Assembly (NCBI GenBank): GCA_017935505.1
Contig: JAGBHM010000026.1
Coordinates: forward strand, 124,001-188,000
Length of the DNA stretch: 64,000 bases
Direction: 5' to 3'
From: Bacteroidales bacterium
GTDB taxonomy: Bacteria > Bacteroidota > Bacteroidia > Bacteroidales > UBA932
Part shown: positions 26,058 through 35,205 of the stretch, one piece after another
Numbering within the stretch: the stretch's first letter is position 1
Layout: every line of letters begins with the position of its first letter
Notes under the pieces: generated by a model
What the model saw: the letters and a program-made list of their open reading frames with translations, nothing else
Told to the model about the DNA's origin: nothing
Database searches by the model: none
Translations under genes and position numbers: made by a program

Positions 26058-27032
26058 ATGGCAGGAATCAAAAGATATAAATTCAACGCGGAAACCTTGG
26101 CTTATGAGGTACACAAAATACCCTTTGTCAAGAGGTTTTCAAAGGGTTTTGCGCTCTTTCTGTTGAGTGTTGTATCGTTTGTGGGATATTTTCTTATATA
26201 TACTCTCCATTTTGGTTTTGATACGCCTAAGCTGATGGCTCTCAAGCAGAAATCTGTAGAGTTGCAGTCAAAACTGGAACTCCTCGAAAGAAGATTTGAG
26301 CAGAATAACAATGTGCTGATGGAGCTGCAGCGCAGGGACAACTATGTGTACCGTCCGATTTTTGGAATGGAGGAGATTCCTCAGGATGTGAGAAATGCAG
26401 GATTTGGAGGTGTAAACAGATATGCACATCTTGAAAATCTGTCGAATTCTGAATTTTTGACAGACATTGAAAAGAAGATGGACATCCTCTACAAAAAGGC
26501 ATTTGTCCAGTCCCGCTCTTATGATGAGGTTACTGTTCTGGCAAAGAGAACAGGCGAGATGGCTTCGTGTGTTCCGGCAATACCGCCCGTACAGTTGGAT
26601 AATACCCGTCTCACAAGTACATTCGGTCTCAGGACCGATCCTTTCACAAAGAGACCTAAAATGCATCAGGGTGTGGATTTTGCCGGTTCTGTCGGGGAGC
26701 CGATATATGCTCCAGGCAATGGCAAAGTAGTTGAGGTCTCCTTCAACTTCTTCGGATATGGACGTGAGGTGATTATTGACCATGGATTCGGATACAAGAC
26801 AAGGTATGCTCATCTTCATGAGATACATGTAAAGGAGGGTGATATGGTTGAGAGGGGCCAGCAGATAGGAAGTATGGGAAGCAGCGGACGCTCCAGTGGC
26901 TGTCACCTTCATTATGAGGTACTTTATAAAAATGGCAGAGTCAATCCTTTGAATTATTACAATTCGGATGTAAAGGGAAATGAATATGTCTCGATGGTAA
27001 GGCCTAAGGAAAAGGATGACGATGTTGTATAA
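26058..27032 (+). CDS. Membrane-anchored M23 (LytM-type) endopeptidase, first copy
   Basis: A 324-residue protein. A short cytosolic start (RYKFNAETLAYE) precedes one membrane segment (about residues 29-50), a coiled-coil stretch (about 65-95) and a C-terminal zinc peptidase domain (about 180-300). Zinc ligands and active-site histidines are present: MHQGVDFAG (HxxxD), RYAHLHE and GCHLHYE (HxH). Such enzymes cut cross-bridges in peptidoglycan. Its stop overlaps the start of the second M23 gene by one base, indicating coupled translation. Confidence 0.92.
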   Translation: MAGIKRYKFNAETLAYEVHKIPFVKRFSKGFALFLLSVVSFVGYFLIYTLHFGFDTPKLMALKQKSVELQSKLELLERRFEQNNNVLMELQRRDNYVYRPIFGMEEIPQDVRNAGFGGVNRYAHLENLSNSEFLTDIEKKMDILYKKAFVQSRSYDEVTVLAKRTGEMASCVPAIPPVQLDNTRLTSTFGLRTDPFTKRPKMHQGVDFAGSVGEPIYAPGNGKVVEVSFNFFGYGREVIIDHGFGYKTRYAHLHEIHVKEGDMVERGQQIGSMGSSGRSSGCHLHYEVLYKNGRVNPLNYYNSDVKGNEYVSMVRPKEKDDDVV

Positions 27033-27988
27033 TGGAAAAATACAAGTTCAATAAGGATAAACTGGAATTTGTCGAGGAAAAGAGAGGGGCAGGATGGTGG
27101 CTGAAGAGAATATTCCAGTATTTCTTGGCAAGTGTCGTACTTGCCATATTGTATTATATTGTATTCTCTTTGGTTTTCAGTACTGATCAGGAGAGGAAAA
27201 TCGCCCGCGAAAACCGAATAATGGAGCAGGAATATGAGAGAATGCAGGAGAAGCTTGAACTTCTCGACAATACAGTAAGCAATCTCAAATACAAGGACAG
27301 GGAGATATACAGGAGCATATTCAACGCCGACCCCCTTATTGTATCCCTCATTGGGCAGGAGAACAGTCTGATAGAGCATATCGATACCACCAGAAATGAC
27401 AATATAATTCTTATGGGTGCCAGAAGTCTTGCAGCCATGGAGAAGAGTGCCGAAGCGGTTTCCAGGGATATGGAGCTGATAGAGCAGGAGTGTGAATATC
27501 TGGGCAATAGCGTAAAACATATTCCATCCATAATACCGTTGAAGGGCTTTTCGCTGGGACAAGCAGGAGCATCTGTAGGTAAGAAGATAAATCCCTTCTA
27601 CAAAACGGTTGTAATGCATAACGGCATGGATCTGCTGGGGGCAGCAGGTACTGATGTGGTTGCTGCAGCGGATGGCGTAGTGGAGATTACCAGACGTTCC
27701 AAGAGAGAGTCTGGTAATTCGGTTGTGATCAATCATCAGAACGGATATGTCACCACATATTCACACCTGGGTGATATTCTTGTAAGGAAGGGACAGAAGA
27801 TTGCTCAAGGTGAGGTGATTGGCAGGGTTGGTCTGTCGGGAATGTCATTTGCCCCACATCTGCATTATGAGATAAGTTTCAACGGCAAGATTATGGATCC
27901 TGTAAACTACTTTTTTGCGGAGCTCTCTCCGGAGCAGTACAGGGATATGGTTGCCGTTTCGTCAAATACAGGACAGTCGTTGGATTAA
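27032..27988 (+). CDS. Membrane-anchored M23 (LytM-type) endopeptidase, second copy
   Basis: A 318-residue paralogue of the preceding protein with the same plan: the KYKFNKDKLEFVEEK start, a membrane segment (about residues 31-50), a coiled coil rich in Glu/Arg (about 52-90) and an M23 domain. MHNGMDLLG, TYSHLG and APHLHYE show that the zinc and catalytic residues are kept, so both copies should be active. Sequence identity outside the motifs is modest, which points to an old duplication. The MerR gene follows after 12 bases. Confidence 0.92.
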   Translation: MEKYKFNKDKLEFVEEKRGAGWWLKRIFQYFLASVVLAILYYIVFSLVFSTDQERKIARENRIMEQEYERMQEKLELLDNTVSNLKYKDREIYRSIFNADPLIVSLIGQENSLIEHIDTTRNDNIILMGARSLAAMEKSAEAVSRDMELIEQECEYLGNSVKHIPSIIPLKGFSLGQAGASVGKKINPFYKTVVMHNGMDLLGAAGTDVVAAADGVVEITRRSKRESGNSVVINHQNGYVTTYSHLGDILVRKGQKIAQGEVIGRVGLSGMSFAPHLHYEISFNGKIMDPVNYFFAELSPEQYRDMVAVSSNTGQSLD

Positions 27989-28000
27989 TAATATAACAGT

Positions 28001-28369
28001 ATGCCATACAAAGAGAAAGCCATAGAGAAGCTTTATTACACCATTGGAGAAGTTTCTGAAATTTTGGGAGAAAATACATCGCTTGTACGCTTTTGGGCAC
28101 AAAAGTTTCCCGACTTTATAAAGCCGGCCAGGAACAAGAAGGGAAACAGGATGTTCTCAGCTCAGGATTTGTCGAATTTTAAGGTGATATATTACCTGGT
28201 AAAGGAGTGCGGCATGACATTGGAGGGGGCTCACAAGAGGATGAAAGACAATATTTCAGGAGTTGACAAAAGGGTGGAGGTGATATCAAAGCTCACAGGC
28301 ATAAAGGAGAAGCTGCTCAATGTCTCTTCTTTGCTGGTGGCATCTGAACAAAAAGAGGTGCAGTCATGA
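28001..28369 (+). CDS. MerR-family transcriptional regulator
   Basis: A 122-residue protein with a winged helix-turn-helix at about residues 12-80: YYTIGEVSEILGENTSLVRFWAQKFPDFIKPARNKKGNR, then FSAQDLSNFKVIYYLVKECGMTLEGAHKRM. The remaining 40 residues form a short helix, probably for dimerisation. There are no metal-binding cysteines, so it is not a classic metal sensor. This small MerR type is common in Bacteroidota beside M23 and Nif3 genes. Its ATGA overlap (4 bases) with the Nif3 gene suggests coupling. Target unknown. Confidence 0.88.
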   Translation: MPYKEKAIEKLYYTIGEVSEILGENTSLVRFWAQKFPDFIKPARNKKGNRMFSAQDLSNFKVIYYLVKECGMTLEGAHKRMKDNISGVDKRVEVISKLTGIKEKLLNVSSLLVASEQKEVQS

Positions 28370-29127
28370 CAGCAAGAGAAGTTGTAGCGCCCATTGAGGC
28401 ATTTGCTCCGGTCGCTCTCCAGGAGAGTTGGGACAATTGTGGTTTTTCTGTAGGTGATCCGCAGAAAGAGGTGAAGAGGGCCCTCATTGCCCTAGATTGC
28501 ACAGAAGAGGTGTTGGAAGAGGCTGTGGAGCTGGGTTGCGATATAATTATAACCCACCATCCACTGATCTTCAAGGGGGTGAAATCGATTGTTCCTGATA
28601 ATAATGTGGGCAGGATAATAACCGGGGCGATAAAAAATGACATTGCAATTTATGCAGCCCATACAAATATGGACAAAGCCTCTGATGGTGTGAGTGCGCT
28701 GATGGCAAAGAGGTTAGGCCTTGTGGATATAGAACCGCTGAATATGGATAACCTCGGTCTTGTGGGTAATCTGGAGAGACCTGTCGCATCGCAGGAACTG
28801 GTGAAAATTGTGAAAGAGAAGTTCAATCTCAATAATGTAAGATTCTCCAAACCGCTTGATAAACCTGTCTCAAGGGTGGCGGTGTGTGGCGGAAGCGGAC
28901 ATTCGTTCATTCCGGATGCTATGGCAAAAGGGGCTCAGGTGTACATTACCGGCGACATTACATACCATCAATTTTATTGCGAAAAGGACTTTATGATAAT
29001 GGATATAGGCCATTATTACAGCGAATATGATGTAGTTGGCCTCTTTGCAAAGATACTTTGCGAAAAATTTCCTAACTTTGCGGTTTCGATAAGCAGAAAA
29101 AATAATAATCCAATATATTACTATTAA
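28366..29127 (+). CDS. Nif3-like dinuclear metal-centre protein
   Basis: A 253-residue protein of the NIF3/YbgI family, whose members form hexamers with a two-metal site and whose function is unsettled (often annotated as GTP cyclohydrolase 1 type 2 homologue). Metal-binding motifs are visible: IITHHPLIFKGVKSI, AAHTNMD and the C-terminal DIGHYYSEYDVV. ITGDITYHQFYC lies between them. It is the short form without the PII-like insert. The pairing with the downstream zinc-ribbon protein is conserved in many bacteria. Confidence 0.92.
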   Translation: MTAREVVAPIEAFAPVALQESWDNCGFSVGDPQKEVKRALIALDCTEEVLEEAVELGCDIIITHHPLIFKGVKSIVPDNNVGRIITGAIKNDIAIYAAHTNMDKASDGVSALMAKRLGLVDIEPLNMDNLGLVGNLERPVASQELVKIVKEKFNLNNVRFSKPLDKPVSRVAVCGGSGHSFIPDAMAKGAQVYITGDITYHQFYCEKDFMIMDIGHYYSEYDVVGLFAKILCEKFPNFAVSISRKNNNPIYYY

Positions 29128-29136
29128 AGCTGAATT

Positions 29137-29958
29137 ATGGCTACAAGTAAAAAAAACAACACAGTTGCAACTCCTATAGTAGAGGGTGAAACTTTTGCGT
29201 CTTTACAGATAGCAAAGAATCTGGATTCTGATATGAGCATGGAGACTCGCCTGAGACTTCTGTACAAACTTCAGCAGACTGATTCGGAAATAGATAAAAT
29301 ATATCTTTTGAGAGGTGAGCTTCCATTGGAGGTTCAGGATCTTGAGGATGATATTGCCGGTTTGGAGACAAGATTGGCAAATCTTACCAAAGATATTGCC
29401 GATACTGAGGCATCGATAGCTCAGAAAAAGCAGGATATCGTTACCTGCAAATCTCTCATCGAGAAATATGAAGAGCAGAGGAACAATGTAAAGAACAACC
29501 GTGAATATGATTCGCTCTCAAAGGAGATAGAGTTCCAGGATCTTGAGAGACAATTGGCTGAGAAGAAGATCAAGACCAATACTGTTGCCCTTGCAGAGAA
29601 GAAAGAGCTGTTGGCAACTACAGCTGAATTGCTCGAGGGAAGGAAAGAGGATCTTGTAAACAAGAAGAAAGAGCTTGAGTCAATTGTTGAGGAGACTCAG
29701 AAAGATGAGGAGAGATTGCTCAAGGAGTCGGAAGAGATCCAGTCGCAAATTGATGCAAGACTGTTGAATGCCTATAAGAAAGTAAGGTCAAATGCAAGAA
29801 ACAAAATGGCCGTTGTAACAGTCAAGAGAGATGCTTGTGGTGGATGTTTCAATAAGATACCTCCTCAAAGACAGTTGGATATCGCATCAAGCAAAAAAAT
29901 TATCGTTTGCGAGTATTGTGGTAGAATTCTGGTAAATCCTGAATTCGAGAACGAGTAG
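29137..29958 (+). CDS. Coiled-coil protein with a C-terminal C4-type zinc ribbon
   Basis: A 273-residue protein. Residues about 45-215 form a long antiparallel coiled coil (for example DDIAGLETRLANLTKDIADTEASIAQKK and the YDSLSKEIEFQDLERQ turn). The C-terminus carries a zinc ribbon, DACGGCFNKIPPQ followed by IIVCEYCGRILVNP, giving two CxxC pairs. This is the family of CT398-like zinc-ribbon proteins, found next to nif3 and sometimes rpoN-related genes. A nucleic-acid or RNA polymerase-associated role has been suggested for relatives; none can be shown here. Confidence 0.9.
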   Translation: MATSKKNNTVATPIVEGETFASLQIAKNLDSDMSMETRLRLLYKLQQTDSEIDKIYLLRGELPLEVQDLEDDIAGLETRLANLTKDIADTEASIAQKKQDIVTCKSLIEKYEEQRNNVKNNREYDSLSKEIEFQDLERQLAEKKIKTNTVALAEKKELLATTAELLEGRKEDLVNKKKELESIVEETQKDEERLLKESEEIQSQIDARLLNAYKKVRSNARNKMAVVTVKRDACGGCFNKIPPQRQLDIASSKKIIVCEYCGRILVNPEFENE

Positions 29959-30064
29959 TCTGCCGTCTGACATACAGTACATACATCCTCTGGGCCTTTA
30001 GTATAAATACATGGGGCAGAGGGTGTTTTTTGTACATATATTAACTATCAAAACCATCACACCT

Positions 30065-31594
30065 ATGGCAAAAACAACCGGAAAAAGAGGGACAGGAGGT
30101 TCCAATCAGATAAAAAATCTCGAAATGATGGGATTGGAGGCCGGACGTAAACCGCCTCAAGCTGTTGATATTGAGGAGGCTGTGCTCGGAGCTCTTCTTT
30201 TGGAGCCAAATTCTATAGCGGATGTTATGGATGTCCTTGTTCCGGAGTGTTTCTATAAGGAGGCAAACCGCAAGATCTTCCAGGCAATATCGGCATTGGC
30301 CATGAGGCACGATGCTGTGGATATCTACACCGTTGCCCAAGAGCTGAGAAAAACAGATGACCTCGAACTTATAGGCGGCCCTTACTATCTGACCCAGCTC
30401 AGTATGAAGATTGGTGCTGCGGCACACTTGGATTATCATACCAAAATATTGGTGCAGAAATATATACAGAGGGAGCTGATATCAATATCGTATGAAGTGC
30501 AGAGAGATGCTTTTGATGATTCCCTGGGAGTTGATGATCTGCTTGACAATACACAGCAGAAGATATTTACTCTTGCCGACAGAAATATGAAAAGGGAGAC
30601 CCAGTCTGTGCAGGATGTCATAAATGAAGCAATCGCAGATTTGGAGTCAGTTCAATTGAGGGAAGATGGATTGAGCGGCGTGCCGAGCGGATATACCGGA
30701 ATAGACAGAGTTACCCTCGGTTGGCAGGCCTCTGACCTGATTATCCTTGCGGCCCGTCCGTCTGTGGGTAAGACTGCATTTGTGCTTACCATGGCCAGAA
30801 ATATGGCGGTAGACCATAAAATACCGGTAGCCTTTTTTTCTCTTGAGATGGCTTCGACCCAGTTGGTAAAGCGTCTTATGATAAGTGAGACCGGTTTGTC
30901 GGCAGAAAAAATTAAAGGAGGAAAGAAACTGGAGCAATATGAGTGGGAGCAGTTGAATGAACGGCTGAACGCCCTCTCCCAAGCTCCTCTATATATTGAT
31001 GATACTCCCGGACTCTCCATCTATGAGTTCCGTTCGAAGGCAAGAAGGCTTGTCTCTTCTGCAGGAGTGAAGATGATAATAATAGACTATCTGCAGCTGA
31101 TGGCCGGCCCGCCTGAGCTGAAGGCGATGAGAGAGCAGGAGGTATCTGCTATCTCAAGATCGTTGAAAGCCATAGCAAAAGAGTTGAATGTGCCTATATT
31201 GGCCCTTTCACAGTTGAGCCGTGCCGTAGAGACCCGTGGAGGCGCAAAAAGACCGCAGCTGAGTGACTTGAGGGAGTCAGGAGCCATTGAGCAGGATGCA
31301 GATATCGTTATGTTCATACACCGTCCGGATTATTATGGAATGACCGAAGACCCCTCTCAGGTGGGACTTACCGATATAATTATTGCAAAGCACCGTAACG
31401 GAGCTGTCTGTGATGTGCAGATGAAGTTCAGAAATTCAGAGGTAAGGTTTGTGGATGTGCTTGATCCTGCATTGAATATGCCTCCAGATGCAGAGTCGAG
31501 ATATATGGGGTCCAAGATGAACCGTTCTGATGATATGATGGGTGTCTCCGGCATGAGCGGCAATGATTTTGCGGATAACAGTGATTTCCAGTAA
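30065..31594 (+). CDS. dnaB: Replicative DNA helicase DnaB
   Basis: A 509-residue hexameric helicase. The N-terminal domain (PPQAVDIEEAVLGALLLEPNSI) binds primase. The C-terminal RecA-like domain has the Walker A ARPSVGKTAF, MIIIDYLQLM as Walker B, and ALSQLSRAVE and DLRESGAIEQDADIV as H3/H4 motifs. There is no intein. The start at 30065 (MAKTTGKRG) is preferred over an in-frame ATG at 30011, because the extra 18 residues look like translated leader. The 106 bases before it show no clear promoter. Confidence 0.97.
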   Translation: MAKTTGKRGTGGSNQIKNLEMMGLEAGRKPPQAVDIEEAVLGALLLEPNSIADVMDVLVPECFYKEANRKIFQAISALAMRHDAVDIYTVAQELRKTDDLELIGGPYYLTQLSMKIGAAAHLDYHTKILVQKYIQRELISISYEVQRDAFDDSLGVDDLLDNTQQKIFTLADRNMKRETQSVQDVINEAIADLESVQLREDGLSGVPSGYTGIDRVTLGWQASDLIILAARPSVGKTAFVLTMARNMAVDHKIPVAFFSLEMASTQLVKRLMISETGLSAEKIKGGKKLEQYEWEQLNERLNALSQAPLYIDDTPGLSIYEFRSKARRLVSSAGVKMIIIDYLQLMAGPPELKAMREQEVSAISRSLKAIAKELNVPILALSQLSRAVETRGGAKRPQLSDLRESGAIEQDADIVMFIHRPDYYGMTEDPSQVGLTDIIIAKHRNGAVCDVQMKFRNSEVRFVDVLDPALNMPPDAESRYMGSKMNRSDDMMGVSGMSGNDFADNSDFQ

Positions 31595-31606
31595 TATATT
31601 GCGATC

Positions 31607-32428
31607 ATGAAACGTTCCGTATACATAACAGGCATATTTGCCATTTTTTCAACGCTATTTCTTGCAGTGCCTGCATTGCCTCTCCATTCACAGCAGAAGG
31701 GGGCGGAATTGCCGTTCAAAGATGGTGAAACCCTCACTTATGTATTGAGTTATACCTGGGGTGGTGTAAATACGGATGTTGGGGAGGGTGTTGCCACTCT
31801 CAAATACAAAGATGGTATTTATAATGCTGTAGTCAAGGGAAAGACATACCGTTTCTATGACCTCTTCTTTAAGGTCAGGGAGCATTTTGAGTCTGATTTC
31901 GACGGGGAGACAATGCGTCCGCTGAGGTTCTACAGGAACTCACAGGAGGGCAAGTACCGTATGATAAACGACTATAAATTTGATAACAGCACTTATCGTA
32001 TATATGCCACCACAAAGAGGAAAGAGGAGGCTCCAAAAGATTCGATATTACCTGGAAAATCATATACTTACGATCTTGTGACACTCTATTACATGAGCAG
32101 GAATATAGATTTTTCCTTTGTTCCTGTTGATCAGGAGCAACCCATATCATTTGCAATAGACAGAGAGATACACGACCTCTATTTCGTATATAAAGGGAAG
32201 GAGGTGAAGAAGATGAAAGGTGTCGGGACCTTTAATACCATGAAATTTGCAGTCCGTCTGGTTGCCGGGGAGGTATTTACAGGAGAAGATGAAATGTTCA
32301 TCTGGGTAAGTGATGACAAAAATAAGATACCGCTCTGGTTTGAATCCAAGATATTGGTGGGAACTGTATATGGAAGATTGAAAAAGTGGGAAAATCTGAA
32401 ATACCCGCTTGAGAGCAAAATAAAGTGA
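31607..32428 (+). CDS. DUF3108 domain exported protein
   Basis: A 273-residue protein with a signal peptide (about 1-29, ending PLHSQQ) and a DUF3108 body: FKDGETLTYVLSYTWGGVNTDVGEG at the start, ESDFDGETMRPLRFYRNSQEGKYR in the middle and the closing VWVSDDKNKIPLWFESKILVGTVYGRL type segment. The fold is a periplasmic beta-sandwich of unknown function. It lies between dnaB (12 bases) and the rseC-like gene (4 bases), so it may be expressed together with the Rnf genes. Confidence 0.88.
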   Translation: MKRSVYITGIFAIFSTLFLAVPALPLHSQQKGAELPFKDGETLTYVLSYTWGGVNTDVGEGVATLKYKDGIYNAVVKGKTYRFYDLFFKVREHFESDFDGETMRPLRFYRNSQEGKYRMINDYKFDNSTYRIYATTKRKEEAPKDSILPGKSYTYDLVTLYYMSRNIDFSFVPVDQEQPISFAIDREIHDLYFVYKGKEVKKMKGVGTFNTMKFAVRLVAGEVFTGEDEMFIWVSDDKNKIPLWFESKILVGTVYGRLKKWENLKYPLESKIK

Positions 32429-32432
32429 TTTT

Positions 32433-32858
32433 ATGAGTAAAAACAAGACTGTAGATCACGTGGGTGTGGTGAAATCAATAACACCTGCCTATGTAGATGT
32501 TGAGATTCTGAACAAATCGATGTGTGCGGCATGCCATGCAAAATCGATGTGCACAATGAGTGATGTTTCTGCAAAAATTATCAGAGTAAACAATCCGATA
32601 AGGGAACACTATACGGAGGGTGAAGAGGTCAAGGTGGTTATGAGGAGGACAATGGGATTGAAGGCCGTTTGGATTTCTTATGTTATTCCATTGGCTATTT
32701 TAATGATTTTATTGTTATCTTTGCCAAGTTTAGGGGTGAGTGAGCTGAATGCCGGGCTTCTCTCCATTGCAGGTGTGGGAGTCTATTATCTGTGCATTTG
32801 GCTTTTGAGAGACAAGATTGCACGAGAATTTGCTTTTACTATTGAAAAACAACAATAA
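32433..32858 (+). CDS. rseC: RseC/MucC-family protein (SoxR-reducing system)
   Basis: A 141-residue inner-membrane protein. The N-terminal cytosolic part has the cysteine motif CAACHAKSMC (C-x2-C-x5-C) typical of RseC, which may hold a redox centre. Two membrane segments follow (about 75-95 and 100-122). In E. coli, RseC and the Rsx (Rnf) complex keep the SoxR sensor reduced. Here the gene lies directly before rnfB with a 12-base gap, so a functional link to Rnf is strongly supported by position. Confidence 0.9.
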   Translation: MSKNKTVDHVGVVKSITPAYVDVEILNKSMCAACHAKSMCTMSDVSAKIIRVNNPIREHYTEGEEVKVVMRRTMGLKAVWISYVIPLAILMILLLSLPSLGVSELNAGLLSIAGVGVYYLCIWLLRDKIAREFAFTIEKQQ

Positions 32859-32870
32859 ACACCAAATTTA

Positions 32871-33809
32871 ATGAGTACTACTATTATTTTTACCGTAGTC
32901 AGTTTGAGTCTTTTGGGACTTTTGCTGGCTGTTGTGCTTTACTTTGTGGCACAAAAATTTAAGGTAGAAGAGGATCCGCGTATTGATATCGTGGAGGCTC
33001 TTATGCCAGGTGCTAATTGCGGTGGTTGTGGACAGGCCGGTTGCAGGGCTTTTGCAGAGGCTTGTACAAAGGCTGAAAATCTGGATAATCTCTATTGTCC
33101 GGTTGGTGGCAATCCCGTAATGCAGAAAGTTGCCGGAGCTCTTGGCTTTGAGGTGGCAGAAAAAGCACCTATGGTGGCCGTTGTGAGATGTGCAGGTTCA
33201 TGCGACAAACGACCAAAGACAAATGTTTATGATGGTGCTTCATCTTGCGCTATCATGAGTTCCCTCTACCCAGGAGACACCGGTTGCAAATATGGCTGTC
33301 TTGGTAAGGGCGACTGTACAAATGCATGTAACTTCGGAGCCATTTCCATGGATCCACAGACCGGTCTCCCAGTTGTGGATGATGAGAAATGTACTGCTTG
33401 TGGAGCTTGTGTGAAAGCTTGCCCTAAGGGAGTTATAGAGTTGAGAAATAAAGGCCCTAAATCACGCAGGGTGTTTGTTTCATGTATAAACAAAGATAAG
33501 GGTGGAGTTGCAAGAAAAGCTTGTAGTGCTGCTTGTATAGGTTGTGGTAAATGTGCTAAAGTATGTCCTTTCGGAGCAATCACTGTTGAGAATAATGTGG
33601 CATACATAGATTTCAATAAATGTAAGTTATGTACAAAATGTGTGGCAGAGTGTCCTACAGGTGCTATTCATGCTGTGAATTTCCCTCCAAGACCTCCTAA
33701 GGCTGCTCCTGCAGCCCAACCTGCAGCACCTGCGCAAGCTCCTGCGTCGGCACCAGCTGCAGAGCCAGCTCCAAAAGCAGCTGTTTCTTCTGAAAAAGCT
33801 GATGCATAA
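32871..33809 (+). CDS. rnfB: Rnf electron transport complex subunit B
   Basis: A 312-residue iron-sulfur protein with an N-terminal membrane segment (about 3-27). The first cluster motif is ANCGGCGQAGC with C50, C53, C58 and C76. Ferredoxin-type motifs follow: CGLxK-like KYGCLGKGDCTNAC, CTACGACVKACP, CIGCGKCAKVCP and CKLCTKCVAECP. A final tail of about 40 residues is rich in proline and alanine. RnfB feeds electrons from ferredoxin into the membrane complex, which couples ferredoxin:NAD oxidoreduction to ion transport. Confidence 0.97.
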   Translation: MSTTIIFTVVSLSLLGLLLAVVLYFVAQKFKVEEDPRIDIVEALMPGANCGGCGQAGCRAFAEACTKAENLDNLYCPVGGNPVMQKVAGALGFEVAEKAPMVAVVRCAGSCDKRPKTNVYDGASSCAIMSSLYPGDTGCKYGCLGKGDCTNACNFGAISMDPQTGLPVVDDEKCTACGACVKACPKGVIELRNKGPKSRRVFVSCINKDKGGVARKACSAACIGCGKCAKVCPFGAITVENNVAYIDFNKCKLCTKCVAECPTGAIHAVNFPPRPPKAAPAAQPAAPAQAPASAPAAEPAPKAAVSSEKADA

Positions 33810-33845
33810 TTTCAATAATAACTTTACATTAAAAACTACAGATAT

Positions 33846-35177
33846 ATGAAAACATTTTCAATAGGTGGAGTTCATCCGGCTGACAATAAGATATCTTGTG
33901 ACGCAGCTATAGAGAATTTCCCAATTCCGGAAACAGCATATATCTCTATGTCGCAACATCTGGGTGCTCCTGCAGAGCCGATAGTTGCGGTTGGAGACAA
34001 GGTAAAAGTGGGTCAGCTTATCGCCAATGCCAGTGGCTTTATTTCTGCTCCGGTACATTCATCTGTAAGTGGTACAGTCAAAGCAATTGAGACAATCAAG
34101 GATTTGGCCGGCAATCCATGCAAAGCTGTTGTAATTACAGTTGAGGGTGATGAGTGGGTAGATACAATTGACCGTTCTGATGCCATTGTAAAAGAGATAA
34201 AACTTGACTCAAAAGAGATAATTGCCAAAATTCAAGAGTGTGGCGTTGTTGGTTTGGGTGGTGCAACTTTCCCTACCAATGTTAAACTCTCACCTCCTCC
34301 AGGCAAAAAGGCTGAATTCCTTATAATTAATGCCGCAGAGTGTGAACCTTACCTTACATCAGACTACAGAGTTCTTATGGAGATGCCTGAGCAGGTGCTT
34401 ATCGGAGCCTCTATAATGATGAAGGCCCTGAATGTTACCCAAGGATTTATAGGTGTTGAGGAGAACAAGCCTAAGGCAATTGAGAAACTTAACCAGTATG
34501 CATCTGCATATCCACAAATCAAAGTTGTGGTTCTGAAGAAAAAATATCCACAAGGTGGTGAAAAACAATTGATTGATGCTGTTGTTGGCAGACGTGTTCC
34601 TTCAATGGGCCTTCCTATAGATACCGGTGCCGTTGTTCAGAATGTTGGTACTGCATTGGCTGTATATGAGGCTGTGCAAAAGAACAAACCGTTGTTCGAG
34701 GGCATCCTTACAGTAACAGGACTTTGCAGCAATGTACAGAAAAACTACAAGCATAGGGTAGGTACTCCAATCAGCAAAATCATAGAGGTTACCGGCGGTA
34801 TTCCAGAGAATGCTGCCAAAGTAATCAGCGGTGGCCCTATGATGGGTAAAGCTATGGCCAACCTCGATGCACCTACTCTAAAAGGTTCTTCTTCTGTTCT
34901 TTTCCTTACTGCTGAGCAGACAAAGAGACATGAGGAGAGCAACTGTATAAGATGCGGAAAATGTATCGACGCGTGTCCAATGGGTCTTGAGCCTTATATA
35001 TTGAACAAATATTCAAGGGCCGGACGTTGGGATGACCTTGAGGCTCATAAGATTTATGACTGTATAGAGTGCGGATGTTGCCAGTTTACCTGTCCTGCCT
35101 ATATCCCTCTGTTGGATCATGTAAGATTTGGTAAAGCTAAAGTTATGGGAATCATGCGTAGCCGTCCAAAAAAATAA
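33846..35177 (+). CDS. rnfC: Rnf electron transport complex subunit C
   Basis: A 443-residue peripheral subunit that binds FMN and NADH. It has the Rnf-N start (IGGVHPADNK), ECGVVGLGGATFPTNVKLSPP, INAAECEPYLTSDYRVLMEMPEQVL and KYPQGGEKQLI. Two 4Fe-4S motifs lie near the C-terminus: CIRCGKCIDACPMGLEP and CIECGCCQFTCPAYIPL. Normal length for Bacteroidota, without the long repeats of the E. coli protein. Confidence 0.97.
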   Translation: MKTFSIGGVHPADNKISCDAAIENFPIPETAYISMSQHLGAPAEPIVAVGDKVKVGQLIANASGFISAPVHSSVSGTVKAIETIKDLAGNPCKAVVITVEGDEWVDTIDRSDAIVKEIKLDSKEIIAKIQECGVVGLGGATFPTNVKLSPPPGKKAEFLIINAAECEPYLTSDYRVLMEMPEQVLIGASIMMKALNVTQGFIGVEENKPKAIEKLNQYASAYPQIKVVVLKKKYPQGGEKQLIDAVVGRRVPSMGLPIDTGAVVQNVGTALAVYEAVQKNKPLFEGILTVTGLCSNVQKNYKHRVGTPISKIIEVTGGIPENAAKVISGGPMMGKAMANLDAPTLKGSSSVLFLTAEQTKRHEESNCIRCGKCIDACPMGLEPYILNKYSRAGRWDDLEAHKIYDCIECGCCQFTCPAYIPLLDHVRFGKAKVMGIMRSRPKK

Positions 35178-35205
35178 TGATATTGATAATTTAAAAGACT
35201 AAAGA

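Noticed and set aside
26957..27736. A 259-codon open frame on the minus strand across both M23 genes
   Set aside because: It lies wholly opposite two clear peptidase genes, its translation resembles no family, and it has no promoter or ribosome-binding site. It is a shadow frame.
30011..30064. Extended start for dnaB at 30011
   Set aside because: The added 18 residues are unlike DnaB N-termini and read like leader DNA; the ATG at 30065 starts a Lys/Arg-rich N-terminus that suits the family.
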